Shown: positions 1 through 8,579 of the stretch, in pieces
How the letters are laid out: every line of letters starts with the position of its first letter
How positions within the stretch are numbered: the stretch's first letter is position 1
From: Andreprevotia lacus DSM 23236
Lineage (GTDB): Bacteria; Pseudomonadota; Gammaproteobacteria; Burkholderiales; Chitinibacteraceae
Assembly: GCF_900176275.1 (NCBI RefSeq)
Contig: NZ_FWXD01000009.1
Span: forward strand, 108,906-172,905
Reading direction: 5' to 3'
Length of the DNA stretch: 64,000 nt
Notes under the pieces: generated by a model
What the model was told of the DNA's origin: nothing
The model's input: only the letters and a program-made list of their open reading frames with translations
The model's database searches: none
Program-made: the position numbers and the translations under genes

Positions 1-1626
1 GAAGTTGTAACCCGGGAAGGAGCTGATCAGCTCTTGCTGGGTAGTCTTGGTCGGGTCGATCTGGTTGAAGCGCTTGGCAGCGGTTTCCAGCCAGTTCTTG
101 ATGTCGGCACCGCTGACCTTCACCGCGTAGATGGTGTTCGGGTACAGGTAGAGGTCGGCTGCGTTGTTGATCGCCACATTGCCGGCGGCCACGTCGGTGT
201 AATCGGTACCACCGCCAAAACCGCTCTTGAACGGCGCGCTGACCGACAGTACCGGCAGCGATGCGTATTGAGGCAGGTTGTTCTTCACATAGGTGTTGAT
301 GTAGTCGGCCTGGGCCAGGTTGACCACTTCAATTGCGGTCGGGTCACCCACATCGGCAAAGAAACTGTTCATGCGGAAGTTGGTGCTGCCGACCGGTGTT
401 TTCACGTAGTTGATGGTGGCCTGGTGCTCGGCAGCGATCAGTGCGCTCACGCTCGGGTCAACCGCGACATAGCTCTTGTCCGCATTCTGGGTCGAACGGG
501 CTTCCACCGTGGTCTTGCTGGTGTCCACGCTCCACTTGCCGTTGTTATAAGCCAGGTTCAGGCCGATCACGCCCAGATTCTTGCCCCAATAGTTGGCCAT
601 CACGGTCGGTACGCCGTTCACAGTGCCCTTGACCTTGTCTACGCCCGGCAGGTTGAACTGCGGTACGGTGCTGTTGGCATCCGGGAACAGCTGATGCGAG
701 TGACCGATCAGCATGGCATCGACACCGGCTACCTTGGACAGGTAGTAGCTGCCGTTTTCCATGGTCGGCGAGTAGGTCGAGTTATCCAGGCCGCCGTGCG
801 AGATGACCACGACGACATCGGCACCCTTGGCGCGCATTTCCGGAATGAACTGCTCGGCGGCTTCCTTCACGCCAACGGTGTAGACCTTGCCGTCCAGCCA
901 GCGCTTGTCCCACGCCAGGATGGTGGGCGGGGTGAAGCCAATGATGCCAACCTTGACGATGGCGCTGACGGTCTTGCCATCCGGGCCGGTTGCGGTCACG
1001 GTCTTGTTGATGATGGTGTAGGGCTGGAACAGCGGTTGCTTGGTCTTGGCGCTGTAGACGTTGGCCAGCACTTGCGGGAACTTGGGGCCGGCGCAGGTCT
1101 TCTGGCTGGCCGGGTCGGGCTGGCCGTCCACGTTGAAGCGGTTGCCGGTCACCTGGCTCAGGTAGGGCAGGCCATAGTTGAATTCGTGGTTGCCGATGCC
1201 GCCGCCTTCATACCCGGCTGCATTCATGGCCTTGTAGATGGCCAGGGTCTGGTCGCAGGTGATCGGGCTGACCATGGCCTGGTAGTCGGACAACGCGGTG
1301 CCCTGGATGGTGTCGCCGTTGTCCAGCAGCAGCGTGTTGGGGAAATCCTTGCGCGCCTGCGCAATCAGCGTGGCAACGCGCTCGAAGCCGAACGATTTGT
1401 CCTCGGCGAGCTTGAAGTAGTCATAGCTCAGCACATTGGTGTGCAGGTCGGTGGTTTCCAGCAGCGCCAGCTTGGCCACGGTGCCCGATGCCACTTGCGG
1501 GGCCGGAGTCGGCGATGGATTGGTATTGTTGCTGGGTGTGCTGCTGTCGCTGCTGCTGCTGTTGCAGGCGGCCAGCAGGGCCGACGCTGCCACCGCTGCT
1601 GCGGTCAAGGCTAGTTTGTATTGCAT
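1..1626 (-). CDS. CpdB-like 2',3'-cyclic-nucleotide 2'-phosphodiesterase/3'-nucleotidase, lipoprotein (3' end outside window)
   Basis: Predicted bifunctional cyclic-nucleotide phosphodiesterase/nucleotidase that scavenges extracytoplasmic nucleotides. I translated the minus strand directly; about 540 residues are visible and the gene runs off the left edge. The N-terminus is a lipoprotein signal with lipobox LLAAC (Cys21), followed by a Ser/Thr/Pro-rich spacer. The metallophosphatase motifs occur in order: ETTDLHTN, LLDNGDTIQG, GNHEFNYG, SHGGLD and GHSHQLF, which are the expected metal ligands of the calcineurin-like domain. The 5'-nucleotidase C-terminal domain begins near residue 380. TTDLH and GNHEFNYG favour CpdB over UshA. 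The start at 1626 has a GGGAG ribosome site about 7 bases upstream. A lipoprotein anchor is less usual than the soluble periplasmic CpdB of E. coli. Confidence 0.88.
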   Translation of the reverse strand, partial: MQYKLALTAAAVAASALLAACNSSSSDSSTPSNNTNPSPTPAPQVASGTVAKLALLETTDLHTNVLSYDYFKLAEDKSFGFERVATLIAQARKDFPNTLLLDNGDTIQGTALSDYQAMVSPITCDQTLAIYKAMNAAGYEGGGIGNHEFNYGLPYLSQVTGNRFNVDGQPDPASQKTCAGPKFPQVLANVYSAKTKQPLFQPYTIINKTVTATGPDGKTVSAIVKVGIIGFTPPTILAWDKRWLDGKVYTVGVKEAAEQFIPEMRAKGADVVVVISHGGLDNSTYSPTMENGSYYLSKVAGVDAMLIGHSHQLFPDANSTVPQFNLPGVDKVKGTVNGVPTVMANYWGKNLGVIGLNLAYNNGKWSVDTSKTTVEARSTQNADKSYVAVDPSVSALIAAEHQATINYVKTPVGSTNFRMNSFFADVGDPTAIEVVNLAQADYINTYVKNNLPQYASLPVLSVSAPFKSGFGGGTDYTDVAAGNVAINNAADLYLYPNTIYAVKVSGADIKNWLETAAKRFNQIDPTKTTQQELISSFPGYNF

Positions 1627-1783
1627 GACTTGCTCCCTGTTATAAGGCTCGCAAGTCTGCCTGACGTTATTGGCAAGAAATTAACGAATACATGAATCTA
1701 GTTTGAAATTTATTGGAAAGAAATATGACAAAGCATTCTCTGGTGATTTTTTAATCGGCGAAGAATGTTGGTGCCGGACAAAA

Positions 1784-1809
1784 AAACGCCGACCCGCAGG
1801 CCGGCGTTT
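1784..1809 (-). terminator. Rho-independent terminator of the CBM5/12 protein gene
   Basis: An 8-bp perfect stem (1784-1791 with 1802-1809, AAACGCCG/CGGCGTTT) lies 15 bases past the stop codon at 1824. On the minus strand it is followed by a run of T (the A run at 1780-1786). Confidence 0.85.
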
Positions 1810-1823
1810 CATTTGCTGCCGGT

Positions 1824-3674
1824 TTATTGCAACTGCACGTTGGTGGTGGCGGCAAAGCTGCTGCCCAACGTGGTTTCCAGGTTGCCGATGGCCGCTTCCA
1901 GAACGCCGAAGATCTGGGCGCGCTGTGCCGCATTGCTCAGGTCCAGCGTGGCCGATGCGGCAACGCCCTTCTGCGCCAGTGCGGCGTTGAACGCAGCCTG
2001 CGCCTGCGCCACGGTAATGTATTGCGACTGGCTGCTGCTGGTGGGATAGGCCAGCGTCGCAAACACCTTGCCGAATACCGTGGACAGGTTGCCCATGTTG
2101 AATGCGACATGGATGTTGGCATTACCGAAGGTGGTGGCACTGCTGGTCGGGATCGGGTTGCCGTAGAACTGGTCGAGGTAGTAGCGCACCTGATACGGAT
2201 ACTGCTCGTAGGTGTCCTTGCTGCCCCAGACCGAGCTATAGGCGTTGACCTGATTTACCGTGGCGGTGGTCGCCGTGGCGCCCAGATGACTGTAGCTCTT
2301 CATCAGGGTGCCATAGTAGCCCTGGTTGTAAGCCACGTTCAGCATCACATCCAGGAAACTACCCGGCAGGGTCTTGAAGTTGACCAGCGCATTGTCGTAA
2401 TCAGGTTGCCACGGCGTAGTCCAGCCCCCGGTGCCCTTGCCGATGGCGGAGAGCGAGATCATGTCGAGATAGTGGAAGTAAGCCGTCACCACCGGGCTGT
2501 AGTACTTGTTGTTGAACGACGGTGGCGTGACCTTGGTGTTCTGCGTTGGCGCCTCGGCCATGGTGTAGCCGATGTTCTTCTGCAGCGCGATGAAGTTGAC
2601 CAGCGAATGGCCGCCCGGCGTATAGCTGCCGTTTGCCATGTCTGCCGCGTAGTTGTTGATCTGGTAGGGACCGCCCTGGCCGCCGCCCATCACGGCCTGT
2701 TGATCGGGCGACGAATCAATCAGGTCGCTGCTCGACTTGTACAGCTGGGTCGCCAGGTTTTCCTGCAGCAGCTGGCCGAGCACCGAGCCGTACAGATAAT
2801 CCTTGTTGTACTGGATGCCCGGGTAGGCGCTTTCTACCAAGTGGCCGTACATCACGCCGGCGATCATGTTGGACATGATGAGGTCGGTGTAGTTGTCGCC
2901 ATCCAGTGTCATGCTGTCTTGCGCCGTGCTGGCGCCCAGCAACAGGTGGAAGTTGAGCGTGCCGCTGCTGACCACGCCGGACGGATTCGGCGTCGGCGTC
3001 ACGCCCGGCACCGGGGTGGCAGTCGGTGTGCTGGTCGGGACCGGGGTTGCGGTCGGCTTCGGTGTGGCGGTAACCACCGGGGTCGGCGTGGTCGGGGCGG
3101 GGGTTGCCGTCGGGCCGCAGGTGCCGTTGTCGGTCCAGGGCAGACCATCACCGGTGCTGCTGGACGGTATATTGCCTTGCGTCCACCACTTGGCGGTGTA
3201 GGTGTGGCCGTTGTAGCTCACCTGTGCGCCGCCGCTGTACGCGGTGCTGCTGTTCCAGGCCGCAGCACTGCAGCTGCCGGCAGCCGGTGTCGGCGTGGCA
3301 GTCGGCACCGGGGTACTGCTGGGCTTGGGTGTGGCCGTCGGTGTGCTGGTCGGCGCCGGTGTGGCTGTCGGGGCAGGGGTTGCCGTCGGCTTGGGTGTTG
3401 CCGTGGGGGCAGGAGTCGGGCTGCTGCCGGTATCGGCGCCAAGGTCTTGCCACAGTGTTGGCGTGGTCGACGGCGTCCAGCCGGCGCCGGTATAGGCGGT
3501 ATGTGTGACAAGGGCTTTGTAGTCGTGGCCGTTGTAAACCACGATGGTGCCGGCGGTATACGTCGTGCCCTCGGCCCAGGCCGGGTAGGCTGCGTGGGCT
3601 GCAATCGAGCTTGCCAGCAGCACAGCCGCCAGCAGACCCGACATGCGCGCATAAGCGCGGGTGCGTGGGTGCAT
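1824..3674 (-). CDS. Secreted double-CBM5/12 chitin-binding protein with unrecognised C-terminal domain
   Basis: 616 residues. A signal peptide covers residues 1-28, ending in AAHA. A CBM5/12 module (about 29-80, YNGHDYKALV) is followed by a Thr-Pro-Ala linker to about 131, a second CBM5/12 (about 133-190, YNGHTYTAKWWTQ) and another Thr-Pro linker to about 232. The remaining 380 residues form a Tyr/Asn/Gly-rich globular domain with MGGGQGGPYQINNY at about 335-348, loosely reminiscent of lysozyme-like folds. I cannot assign it to a glycoside hydrolase family. Family knowledge supports secretion and chitin binding; enzymatic activity is inference. Start 3674 is preceded by an excellent AAGGAGGA site. 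The two CBMs and linkers are almost the same as those of the chitinase at 24503. An isolated gene with its own terminator. Confidence 0.85.
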   Translation of the reverse strand: MHPRTRAYARMSGLLAAVLLASSIAAHAAYPAWAEGTTYTAGTIVVYNGHDYKALVTHTAYTGAGWTPSTTPTLWQDLGADTGSSPTPAPTATPKPTATPAPTATPAPTSTPTATPKPSSTPVPTATPTPAAGSCSAAAWNSSTAYSGGAQVSYNGHTYTAKWWTQGNIPSSSTGDGLPWTDNGTCGPTATPAPTTPTPVVTATPKPTATPVPTSTPTATPVPGVTPTPNPSGVVSSGTLNFHLLLGASTAQDSMTLDGDNYTDLIMSNMIAGVMYGHLVESAYPGIQYNKDYLYGSVLGQLLQENLATQLYKSSSDLIDSSPDQQAVMGGGQGGPYQINNYAADMANGSYTPGGHSLVNFIALQKNIGYTMAEAPTQNTKVTPPSFNNKYYSPVVTAYFHYLDMISLSAIGKGTGGWTTPWQPDYDNALVNFKTLPGSFLDVMLNVAYNQGYYGTLMKSYSHLGATATTATVNQVNAYSSVWGSKDTYEQYPYQVRYYLDQFYGNPIPTSSATTFGNANIHVAFNMGNLSTVFGKVFATLAYPTSSSQSQYITVAQAQAAFNAALAQKGVAASATLDLSNAAQRAQIFGVLEAAIGNLETTLGSSFAATTNVQLQ

Positions 3675-4055
3675 TGGTCATCCTCCTTCAGGACTTGACG
3701 GGCAGGGCCGTTGCCACGGCCTTGCCCCGGGTTTCCGGGGTCGTTGCCCCGGATTGGCTTATCGCCCGTGCGCGGATGCGTGCGGGCGTGTCTGCATGTT
3801 CCGCAGCGGCAAAAGCACGTCAAGCCTGGGGGTGCAAGGTGGCGGTAGGGGAGGGAAAGCCGCCTGTTACAAAACGGAGGAGGGTGCTGTCGGCCCGTGT
3901 TGCGCAGCAATCAAGCCGGGGCAAGACCCCAGTAAAATCCGGCGCTGGCGGCCATTGGGGTCATGTGGCAATGCAGCATGCAGTGCCGCTGTTTGCAGGC
4001 GTGTAGTCCATTGCGTGCACTGGTGTATGTGTAACGAAATATTCGCGTGTCGTGC
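3675..4055. other. Gene-free region upstream of the CBM5/12 protein gene
   Basis: About 380 bases between the start of the CBM5/12 gene and the stop of the MFS gene, both minus strand. It should hold the promoter of the chitin-binding gene. I see GC-rich short palindromes near 3720-3745 but no convincing promoter, riboswitch or terminator. Open frames here lack ribosome sites and family resemblance. Confidence 0.5.
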
Positions 4056-5246
4056 TTAGGTTGCACCTTCGCAGGCCAGTGCAGTCTGGCGTGCGTGGTG
4101 GCGCAGCGACAACAGATAGATGGCGATGCCGGCCAGCGGCAGCAGCGCGCCCACCCAGGAAGTCGATGTCCAGCCCAGCCCGGCGGCAATCGCCGCCCCG
4201 CCCAGCCACGCACCCAGCGCATTGGCGATATTGAAGGCTGAATGGTTGAGCGCGGCGGCCAGCGTCTGCGCATCGTTGGCTACATCCATCAGCCGCACCT
4301 GCAAAGCCGGGCCAAGTGCTGCGCCGGTGCCGATCAACAGAATGTTGAACATCGCCAGCCACCAGACGTGCGCGGTGAAATAGAACAGCGCCGTTACCGC
4401 CACGTTCCACACCAGGATGCCGCCGATGGCGGGCAGCAAGGCACGATCGGCCAGCTTGGCGCCGACCACATTGCCCAAGATCATGCCGCAGCCGAACAGG
4501 GTGAGCACGGCCGGCATCCATGCCACCGGCAGCCCGGCAACCTTGGTCATCGTCGGCGCCACATAGCTGAATACGCAGAACACGCCGCCAAAGCCCAATG
4601 CACCGATGCCCAGGGTCAGCAGCACCGGCATGTGGGTGAGCGCGCCCAGCTCGCGCGACGGGCTGGCCTCGGCATCGCCGGGCTGGCGGGGCACCCAGCG
4701 GTGGATCAGCCAGCACGCCAGCGCGGCAATCACGCCGACGAACACAAAGGCCGCGCGCCAGCCCCAGTGCTGGCCCAGCCAAGCCGCCAGCGGCACGCCG
4801 GCCAAGGTGGCGGTGGTCAGCCCCAGCATCACCCGGCCGACGGCCTGCGCCCGCTGATTGGCCGGCACCAGCGATGCAGCCACCAGTGCCGCTACGCCGA
4901 AATAGGCGCCGTGTGGCAGGCCGGCAATGAAGCGGATGGCTACCATGCTCCACAGCGACGGCGACAAGGCGGTAACGAAGTTGCCCAAGCCAAAGCAGGC
5001 CATCAGCACGATCAGCAGCAAATGGCGCGGCCAGCGCGCGCACAGGGTGGCCAGTACCGGTGCACCGATCACCACGCCGAGCGCATAGGCGCTGATCACA
5101 TAGCCGGCCTCGGGCACGCTGACCTGCAGTTGCGAGGCTACATCGGGCAGCAGGCCCATGATGACGAATTCGCCGGTACCGATGGCAAAGCCACCCAGCC
5201 CCATGGCAAGTTCGGCTTTGACGCTTTGTCTGGCGTTGGTGGTCAT
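4056..5246 (-). CDS. MFS transporter, DHA1 (drug:H+ antiporter) family
   Basis: 396 residues with twelve hydrophobic segments in two six-helix halves. The N-terminal half carries the family features: GTGEFVIMGLLPDVA in the first helix, a loop 2-3 Arg-containing region (LCARWPRHLLL) and the GLPHGAYFG region of helix 4-5. It resembles the AraJ/YdhP branch of inner-membrane exporters for sugars or drugs; the substrate cannot be read from sequence. I chose ATG 5246 (MTTNARQ) because GGAG lies 6 bases upstream; an in-frame ATG at 5267 would add seven residues without a better site. No regulator is adjacent. Confidence 0.85.
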   Translation of the reverse strand: MTTNARQSVKAELAMGLGGFAIGTGEFVIMGLLPDVASQLQVSVPEAGYVISAYALGVVIGAPVLATLCARWPRHLLLIVLMACFGLGNFVTALSPSLWSMVAIRFIAGLPHGAYFGVAALVAASLVPANQRAQAVGRVMLGLTTATLAGVPLAAWLGQHWGWRAAFVFVGVIAALACWLIHRWVPRQPGDAEASPSRELGALTHMPVLLTLGIGALGFGGVFCVFSYVAPTMTKVAGLPVAWMPAVLTLFGCGMILGNVVGAKLADRALLPAIGGILVWNVAVTALFYFTAHVWWLAMFNILLIGTGAALGPALQVRLMDVANDAQTLAAALNHSAFNIANALGAWLGGAAIAAGLGWTSTSWVGALLPLAGIAIYLLSLRHHARQTALACEGAT

Positions 5247-5356
5247 GCTGGCTCCTGCCTTCTGCAACGATCAGGCGCCATTTTATCGCTGTTTTGTACT
5301 GACTAAAACGATACAGCAAGCAGGGTCTTTCCCTGATCATGTTGCCAACATGCAGC

Positions 5357-5385
5357 AAAAAGCCCGCATGCGTGGGCATGCGGGC
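5357..5385 (-). terminator. Terminator of the TonB-dependent receptor gene
   Basis: A 10-bp perfect stem (5362-5371 with 5376-5385, GCCCGCATGC/GCATGCGGGC) with a 4-base loop, followed on the minus strand by five T. It lies 20 bases past the stop at 5405. Confidence 0.85.
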
Positions 5386-5404
5386 CTGGCTGGGTGCGAC
5401 GTGG

Positions 5405-7747
5405 TCAGAGGTCGAACTTCAGCTCGGCGTAGTAAGTGCGCTGCGGGAACGGGTGATACAGGTAGTAATCGCGGTTGTTGATGTTGTCGATGCCGACCGC
5501 TGCCGTCCACTGCTTGTCGAGGCGGTATTGCACCCGTGTATCGAGCACGAAGAAGGACTCGAAACCCATATAGGTGTGCGCATTGGTATCGGTGTTGTCG
5601 ACCGTGGCGTACTGCGTGCCGCTGTAACGCCCGGCCAGCGTGAAGCTCCAGCGCTCGTTCGGGCGATAGGTGGCCACGGCAGTGGCGCGCCAGTCCGGGA
5701 TATAGGGCGTGCGCTTGCCGACCGAGGTGGCACCGGCCATGCTCGGCACATAGCGGTCATTGGCGGTGATGCGCGCATCAACGTAAGTGATGCTGCCCGA
5801 CAGGTCCAGCCCGGCGATGAAGGCATCGCGCTGGTCGGCGACGATCTCGATGCCGCGCTGGCGCGTGGCGTCGACGTTCTGCATGAAGCTCGTCGGCGCT
5901 GCCACGCCGGGATATTGGGCTGTTTGCGAAATCAGCGCATCGCGCACGTGTTCCTCGAACAGCGAGATGCGCAGCTTGCCGTTGTCGAAGGCGCGCTCGA
6001 AGGCCAGTTCGCCGCTGGTGACGGTTTCCGGCTTCAGATTGGGGTCGGCACTTTGATAGGTGCTACCCACCTGGATGGTTTGGTACAGCTCGCCCACAGT
6101 GGGGAAGCGCACCGCACGGCCGAGCGAGCCGGTGATCAGCCAGTCCGGCGTGGCCGACCAGGCGATGGAGAGTTTCGGGCTGACCGCGTCGTCCGAGCGG
6201 CCCGGCTGCTGCACCGTCACCAGCTTGCCGGCGCTGTTGGTCAGCGAGTTAGCGCCATCGAAGGCGCGCCAGTTTTCGTAGCGCAGGCCCAGGGTGGCGG
6301 TGATGTCCGGGTGCCAGCGCCAGGCATCTTGCAGCCACAGCGCAGCGGTGCTGCTCTTGCCGCGTGCATCGCTGAACAGCGTGGTGGTGCTGTCGCTGCG
6401 CCAGTCGCTGGTGTTCCAGGTCGGGCTGGCCAGCGTATAGCGGTCGTAATGCACGCCGCCGCGTACGCGGTGCACGTTGTCACTGCTTTTCCAGCTGGCG
6501 CTGGCGTCCAGCGTGGTCCAGCCGGTGCCGCCCATGTCGAGGATGCGGCCGGCACCGCCTTGCTGCGCGCTGGTATAGGGAGTGACGGTGCTGCTGCGCT
6601 CCTTGTGCGTGGCATAGTCATAATTCGCCAGTGCCACATTCCAGCCGATGTTGCCTGCACCCTTGTCGCTCAGGGTCAGGCTCTGCATCACGTGCAGCGC
6701 ATCCTTGCTGCCGGCGGAGAACTGGCCGGCGATGCTGCTGGCGCTGTACACCCGCCCGTTCAGGCTGACGTTGCCACTGTTGCCGCCGTAGTAGGGATTG
6801 CCGTTGGCATCGCGCAGGTAACTGTCTGCTGCGGTGCCGGCGCTGTTCTGCCAGAAGCCCAGCGTGTAGGCGGCCTGCAGCGTGGGGGTGACGTCGTAGG
6901 CCAGCTTGAGCTTGGCGTTGTCCTGAACGGTATGGGTGAGGTTGCCTGCACCCAGCACCACGATATCGCCGCCGGTGCGGTTCCTGTCGGCCAGCACGCC
7001 GCTGATGACGGGTGTGGCGGCGCTGCTGGCGGTGCTGCTGCGCGCAAGGTTGGCATAGGTCACCGGCTGGCTGAAGCTATCCAGATGGCTGGCGCTCAGC
7101 CAGTACGACCAGTTGCCGCTGCGGTTGCCAAAGTAGGCCGAGCCTTGCCCGGCGCGGAAGTTGTCGTGCGTGCCGTACTGGTCGAATTGCTGCTGGCTGC
7201 CAGTGAGCTTGATGCCGGCCTCAAGCTTTTGCGGCATGCGGGTGCTGATGTCGGCGACGAGACCATACGAGTTGCCCGGATAGGCTGCCGAATACGGGCC
7301 ATACAGCACATCGATGCGCTCGATTTCCTGCGGCGACACCATGAACCAGCGTGGCGAGCCATTGCCGTTATTGTTGTTGATCAGCGGGGTCAGCAATACG
7401 CCATCGGCGTAAACCAGCGAGCGGGCGCTGGCGTTGATGCCGGTGGTACGGCTGGCAATGGGGGCATCGGTATCGCCGATGAAGCGTTTGCGCACCAATA
7501 CATTGGGCAGGTACTTGAAGCTGTCCTCGGTGTTGACCGCGTTCACGGTTTGCGCGAGTTCATCGCGTGTGCGGCCCTCGTTGCTGTTGGGTGCTTGCAG
7601 GCGTGTGGCTGCAGAGGGCGTGTCGGAAATCACGACCGCCGGCAGCTCTGCAGCAGGGGCATCCGCGGCCTGGGCGGGCAGCGTGAACAAAGGCAGCAGC
7701 AGGGCGGCCAGCGGGGTAAGGCGGGCGGGGCAGTACGAAGTCATCAT
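5405..7747 (-). CDS. TonB-dependent outer-membrane receptor
   Basis: About 780 residues. A signal peptide ends at LPAQA and is followed by a TonB-box-like stretch (LPAVVISD). The plug domain (about 40-150) contains NVLVRKRF, the GINASARSLVYADGVLL type of plug motif and ERIDVLYGPYSAAYPGNSYG. A 22-strand type beta-barrel follows, with GRAVRFPTVGELYQ and a C-terminal aromatic-alternating strand. Start 7747 (or 7744, two tandem ATGs) has AGGA about 6 bases upstream. The substrate is not obvious. The DUF2946 gene just upstream on the same strand is a pairing often seen with copper-linked receptors, so copper or another metal is the leading guess. The TonB energiser proteins ExbB/ExbD are encoded at 21401-22433. 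Confidence 0.9.
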   Translation of the reverse strand: MMTSYCPARLTPLAALLLPLFTLPAQAADAPAAELPAVVISDTPSAATRLQAPNSNEGRTRDELAQTVNAVNTEDSFKYLPNVLVRKRFIGDTDAPIASRTTGINASARSLVYADGVLLTPLINNNNGNGSPRWFMVSPQEIERIDVLYGPYSAAYPGNSYGLVADISTRMPQKLEAGIKLTGSQQQFDQYGTHDNFRAGQGSAYFGNRSGNWSYWLSASHLDSFSQPVTYANLARSSTASSAATPVISGVLADRNRTGGDIVVLGAGNLTHTVQDNAKLKLAYDVTPTLQAAYTLGFWQNSAGTAADSYLRDANGNPYYGGNSGNVSLNGRVYSASSIAGQFSAGSKDALHVMQSLTLSDKGAGNIGWNVALANYDYATHKERSSTVTPYTSAQQGGAGRILDMGGTGWTTLDASASWKSSDNVHRVRGGVHYDRYTLASPTWNTSDWRSDSTTTLFSDARGKSSTAALWLQDAWRWHPDITATLGLRYENWRAFDGANSLTNSAGKLVTVQQPGRSDDAVSPKLSIAWSATPDWLITGSLGRAVRFPTVGELYQTIQVGSTYQSADPNLKPETVTSGELAFERAFDNGKLRISLFEEHVRDALISQTAQYPGVAAPTSFMQNVDATRQRGIEIVADQRDAFIAGLDLSGSITYVDARITANDRYVPSMAGATSVGKRTPYIPDWRATAVATYRPNERWSFTLAGRYSGTQYATVDNTDTNAHTYMGFESFFVLDTRVQYRLDKQWTAAVGIDNINNRDYYLYHPFPQRTYYAELKFDL

Positions 7748-7860
7748 GCATCCTGTCAGCGGCCGCTGCCCGGCGACTCCTGCGCGCGGTATCGACGGCC
7801 GACACAAGCCCGGGGAGCGGGCAGTTGGCTGGTGCACGCGATCAGGCGCGTGCGTGTGCG

Positions 7861-7880
7861 GGCCGTCGTCAGCGACGGCC
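7861..7880. other. Strong hairpin between DUF2946 and TonB receptor genes
   Basis: A perfect 8-bp inverted repeat (GGCCGTCG/CGACGGCC) with a TCAG loop, without a T run. It could be a processing or attenuation hairpin, or a regulator site, for the receptor gene that starts 114 bases downstream on the minus strand. Confidence 0.5.
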
Positions 7881-7921
7881 GGAACGGGCCGGCAGGATGA
7901 AAGGGCGGGAGTTGCGCGCGC

Positions 7922-8329
7922 TCAGACTACGCTGCCGGCCTGGGCCGGCTGCGGCGGTGCACGGGGTTGCGCGCTGGTCCACGCATACAGGCGAACCGGT
8001 GCGGTGTAGAAACGTGCGGGGGCGTCGTAGTGCGCCAGCGGGATTTGTAGTGCTGCTTGCGTCGCCAGCGGCATGCCGCCATGCCAGCTATGGGTGTGGC
8101 AATACGCGCAGGCATGATCGGCATGGCTGCCGGGCAGCTGGCCATCGTCACGCTGCACCGCGCCTGCCAGCAGCAGGCCGGGGCGGACGGCAGGGCCGGT
8201 CGAGCACAGTTCGGCATTGGCCGGGCTGCTCAGCAACTGGCTCAGCCCGGGCGCGACGAAACCGGTCAGGTGCGCCACGAAGGCGAACCAGACGACGAGG
8301 TAACGAAGCGCGAGGCGGCGGGCGAACAT
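7922..8329 (-). CDS. DUF2946-family small membrane protein
   Basis: 135 residues with an N-terminal hydrophobic helix (LALRYLVVWFAFVAHLTGFV). A His/Cys cluster HADHACAYCHTH at about 89-100 is the mark of DUF2946 proteins. Family members commonly sit beside copper-related TonB receptors or copper resistance genes; the biochemical function is unknown. The His/Cys cluster could bind a soft metal in the periplasm, but this is inference. It lies upstream of the TonB receptor on the same strand with a 174-base gap. Start 8329 lacks a good Shine-Dalgarno sequence, so the start is less certain. Confidence 0.75.
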   Translation of the reverse strand: MFARRLALRYLVVWFAFVAHLTGFVAPGLSQLLSSPANAELCSTGPAVRPGLLLAGAVQRDDGQLPGSHADHACAYCHTHSWHGGMPLATQAALQIPLAHYDAPARFYTAPVRLYAWTSAQPRAPPQPAQAGSVV

Positions 8330-8579
8330 GGGGGGAGTGTAGCAGCAGGATGCCGGACTGCTGCCGGCGGCGCTGTTTTTTGCCCTTGAGTGTTGCGCAT
8401 CGGATGCCCATGGCGGTGTATCGGCGTGATTGCGCTTTTTTTACGGAACGAATACATCGCGCAGCGTTACCTGACGTTACAATTGGCGCCCGCTGATCGC
8501 CTCGCCGCGCATCAGGCCCCAAGCCATGATGAAGTGGGCCCCATGTGGGAAACGCGTCTATTCAATACCAGGCCTCAGG
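8330..8579. other. Divergent intergenic region before the LicD operon
   Basis: It separates the minus-strand DUF2946 gene from the plus-strand LicD operon and must hold promoters for both. A TACAAT hexamer at 8478-8483 could be a -10 element, but I find no matching -35 element. No hairpins or operator-like palindromes stand out. Confidence 0.3.

Noticed and set aside
34..1614. Long plus-strand open frame opposite the CpdB-like gene
   Set aside because: The translation is Val/His/Gly-rich without motifs. The minus strand gives a full metallophosphatase, so this is an antisense artefact of high GC.
2990..3430. CRISPR-like or tandem DNA repeat
   Set aside because: Periodic sequence is coding for Thr-Pro-Ala linkers between CBM modules; no spacers or fixed repeat unit.
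1827..3698. 623-residue plus-strand frame opposite the CBM5/12 protein gene
   Set aside because: Arg/Gly/Ala low-complexity translation, no ribosome site; mirror of a real gene.
5339..7900. 853-residue plus-strand frame opposite the TonB receptor
   Set aside because: No domain, composition typical of an antisense frame; the receptor on the minus strand is certain.
7748..7921. Cobalamin riboswitch ahead of the TonB receptor
   Set aside because: CAGGAG and GCCGGGC pieces recall the B12 box, but the box and the other conserved segments do not match.
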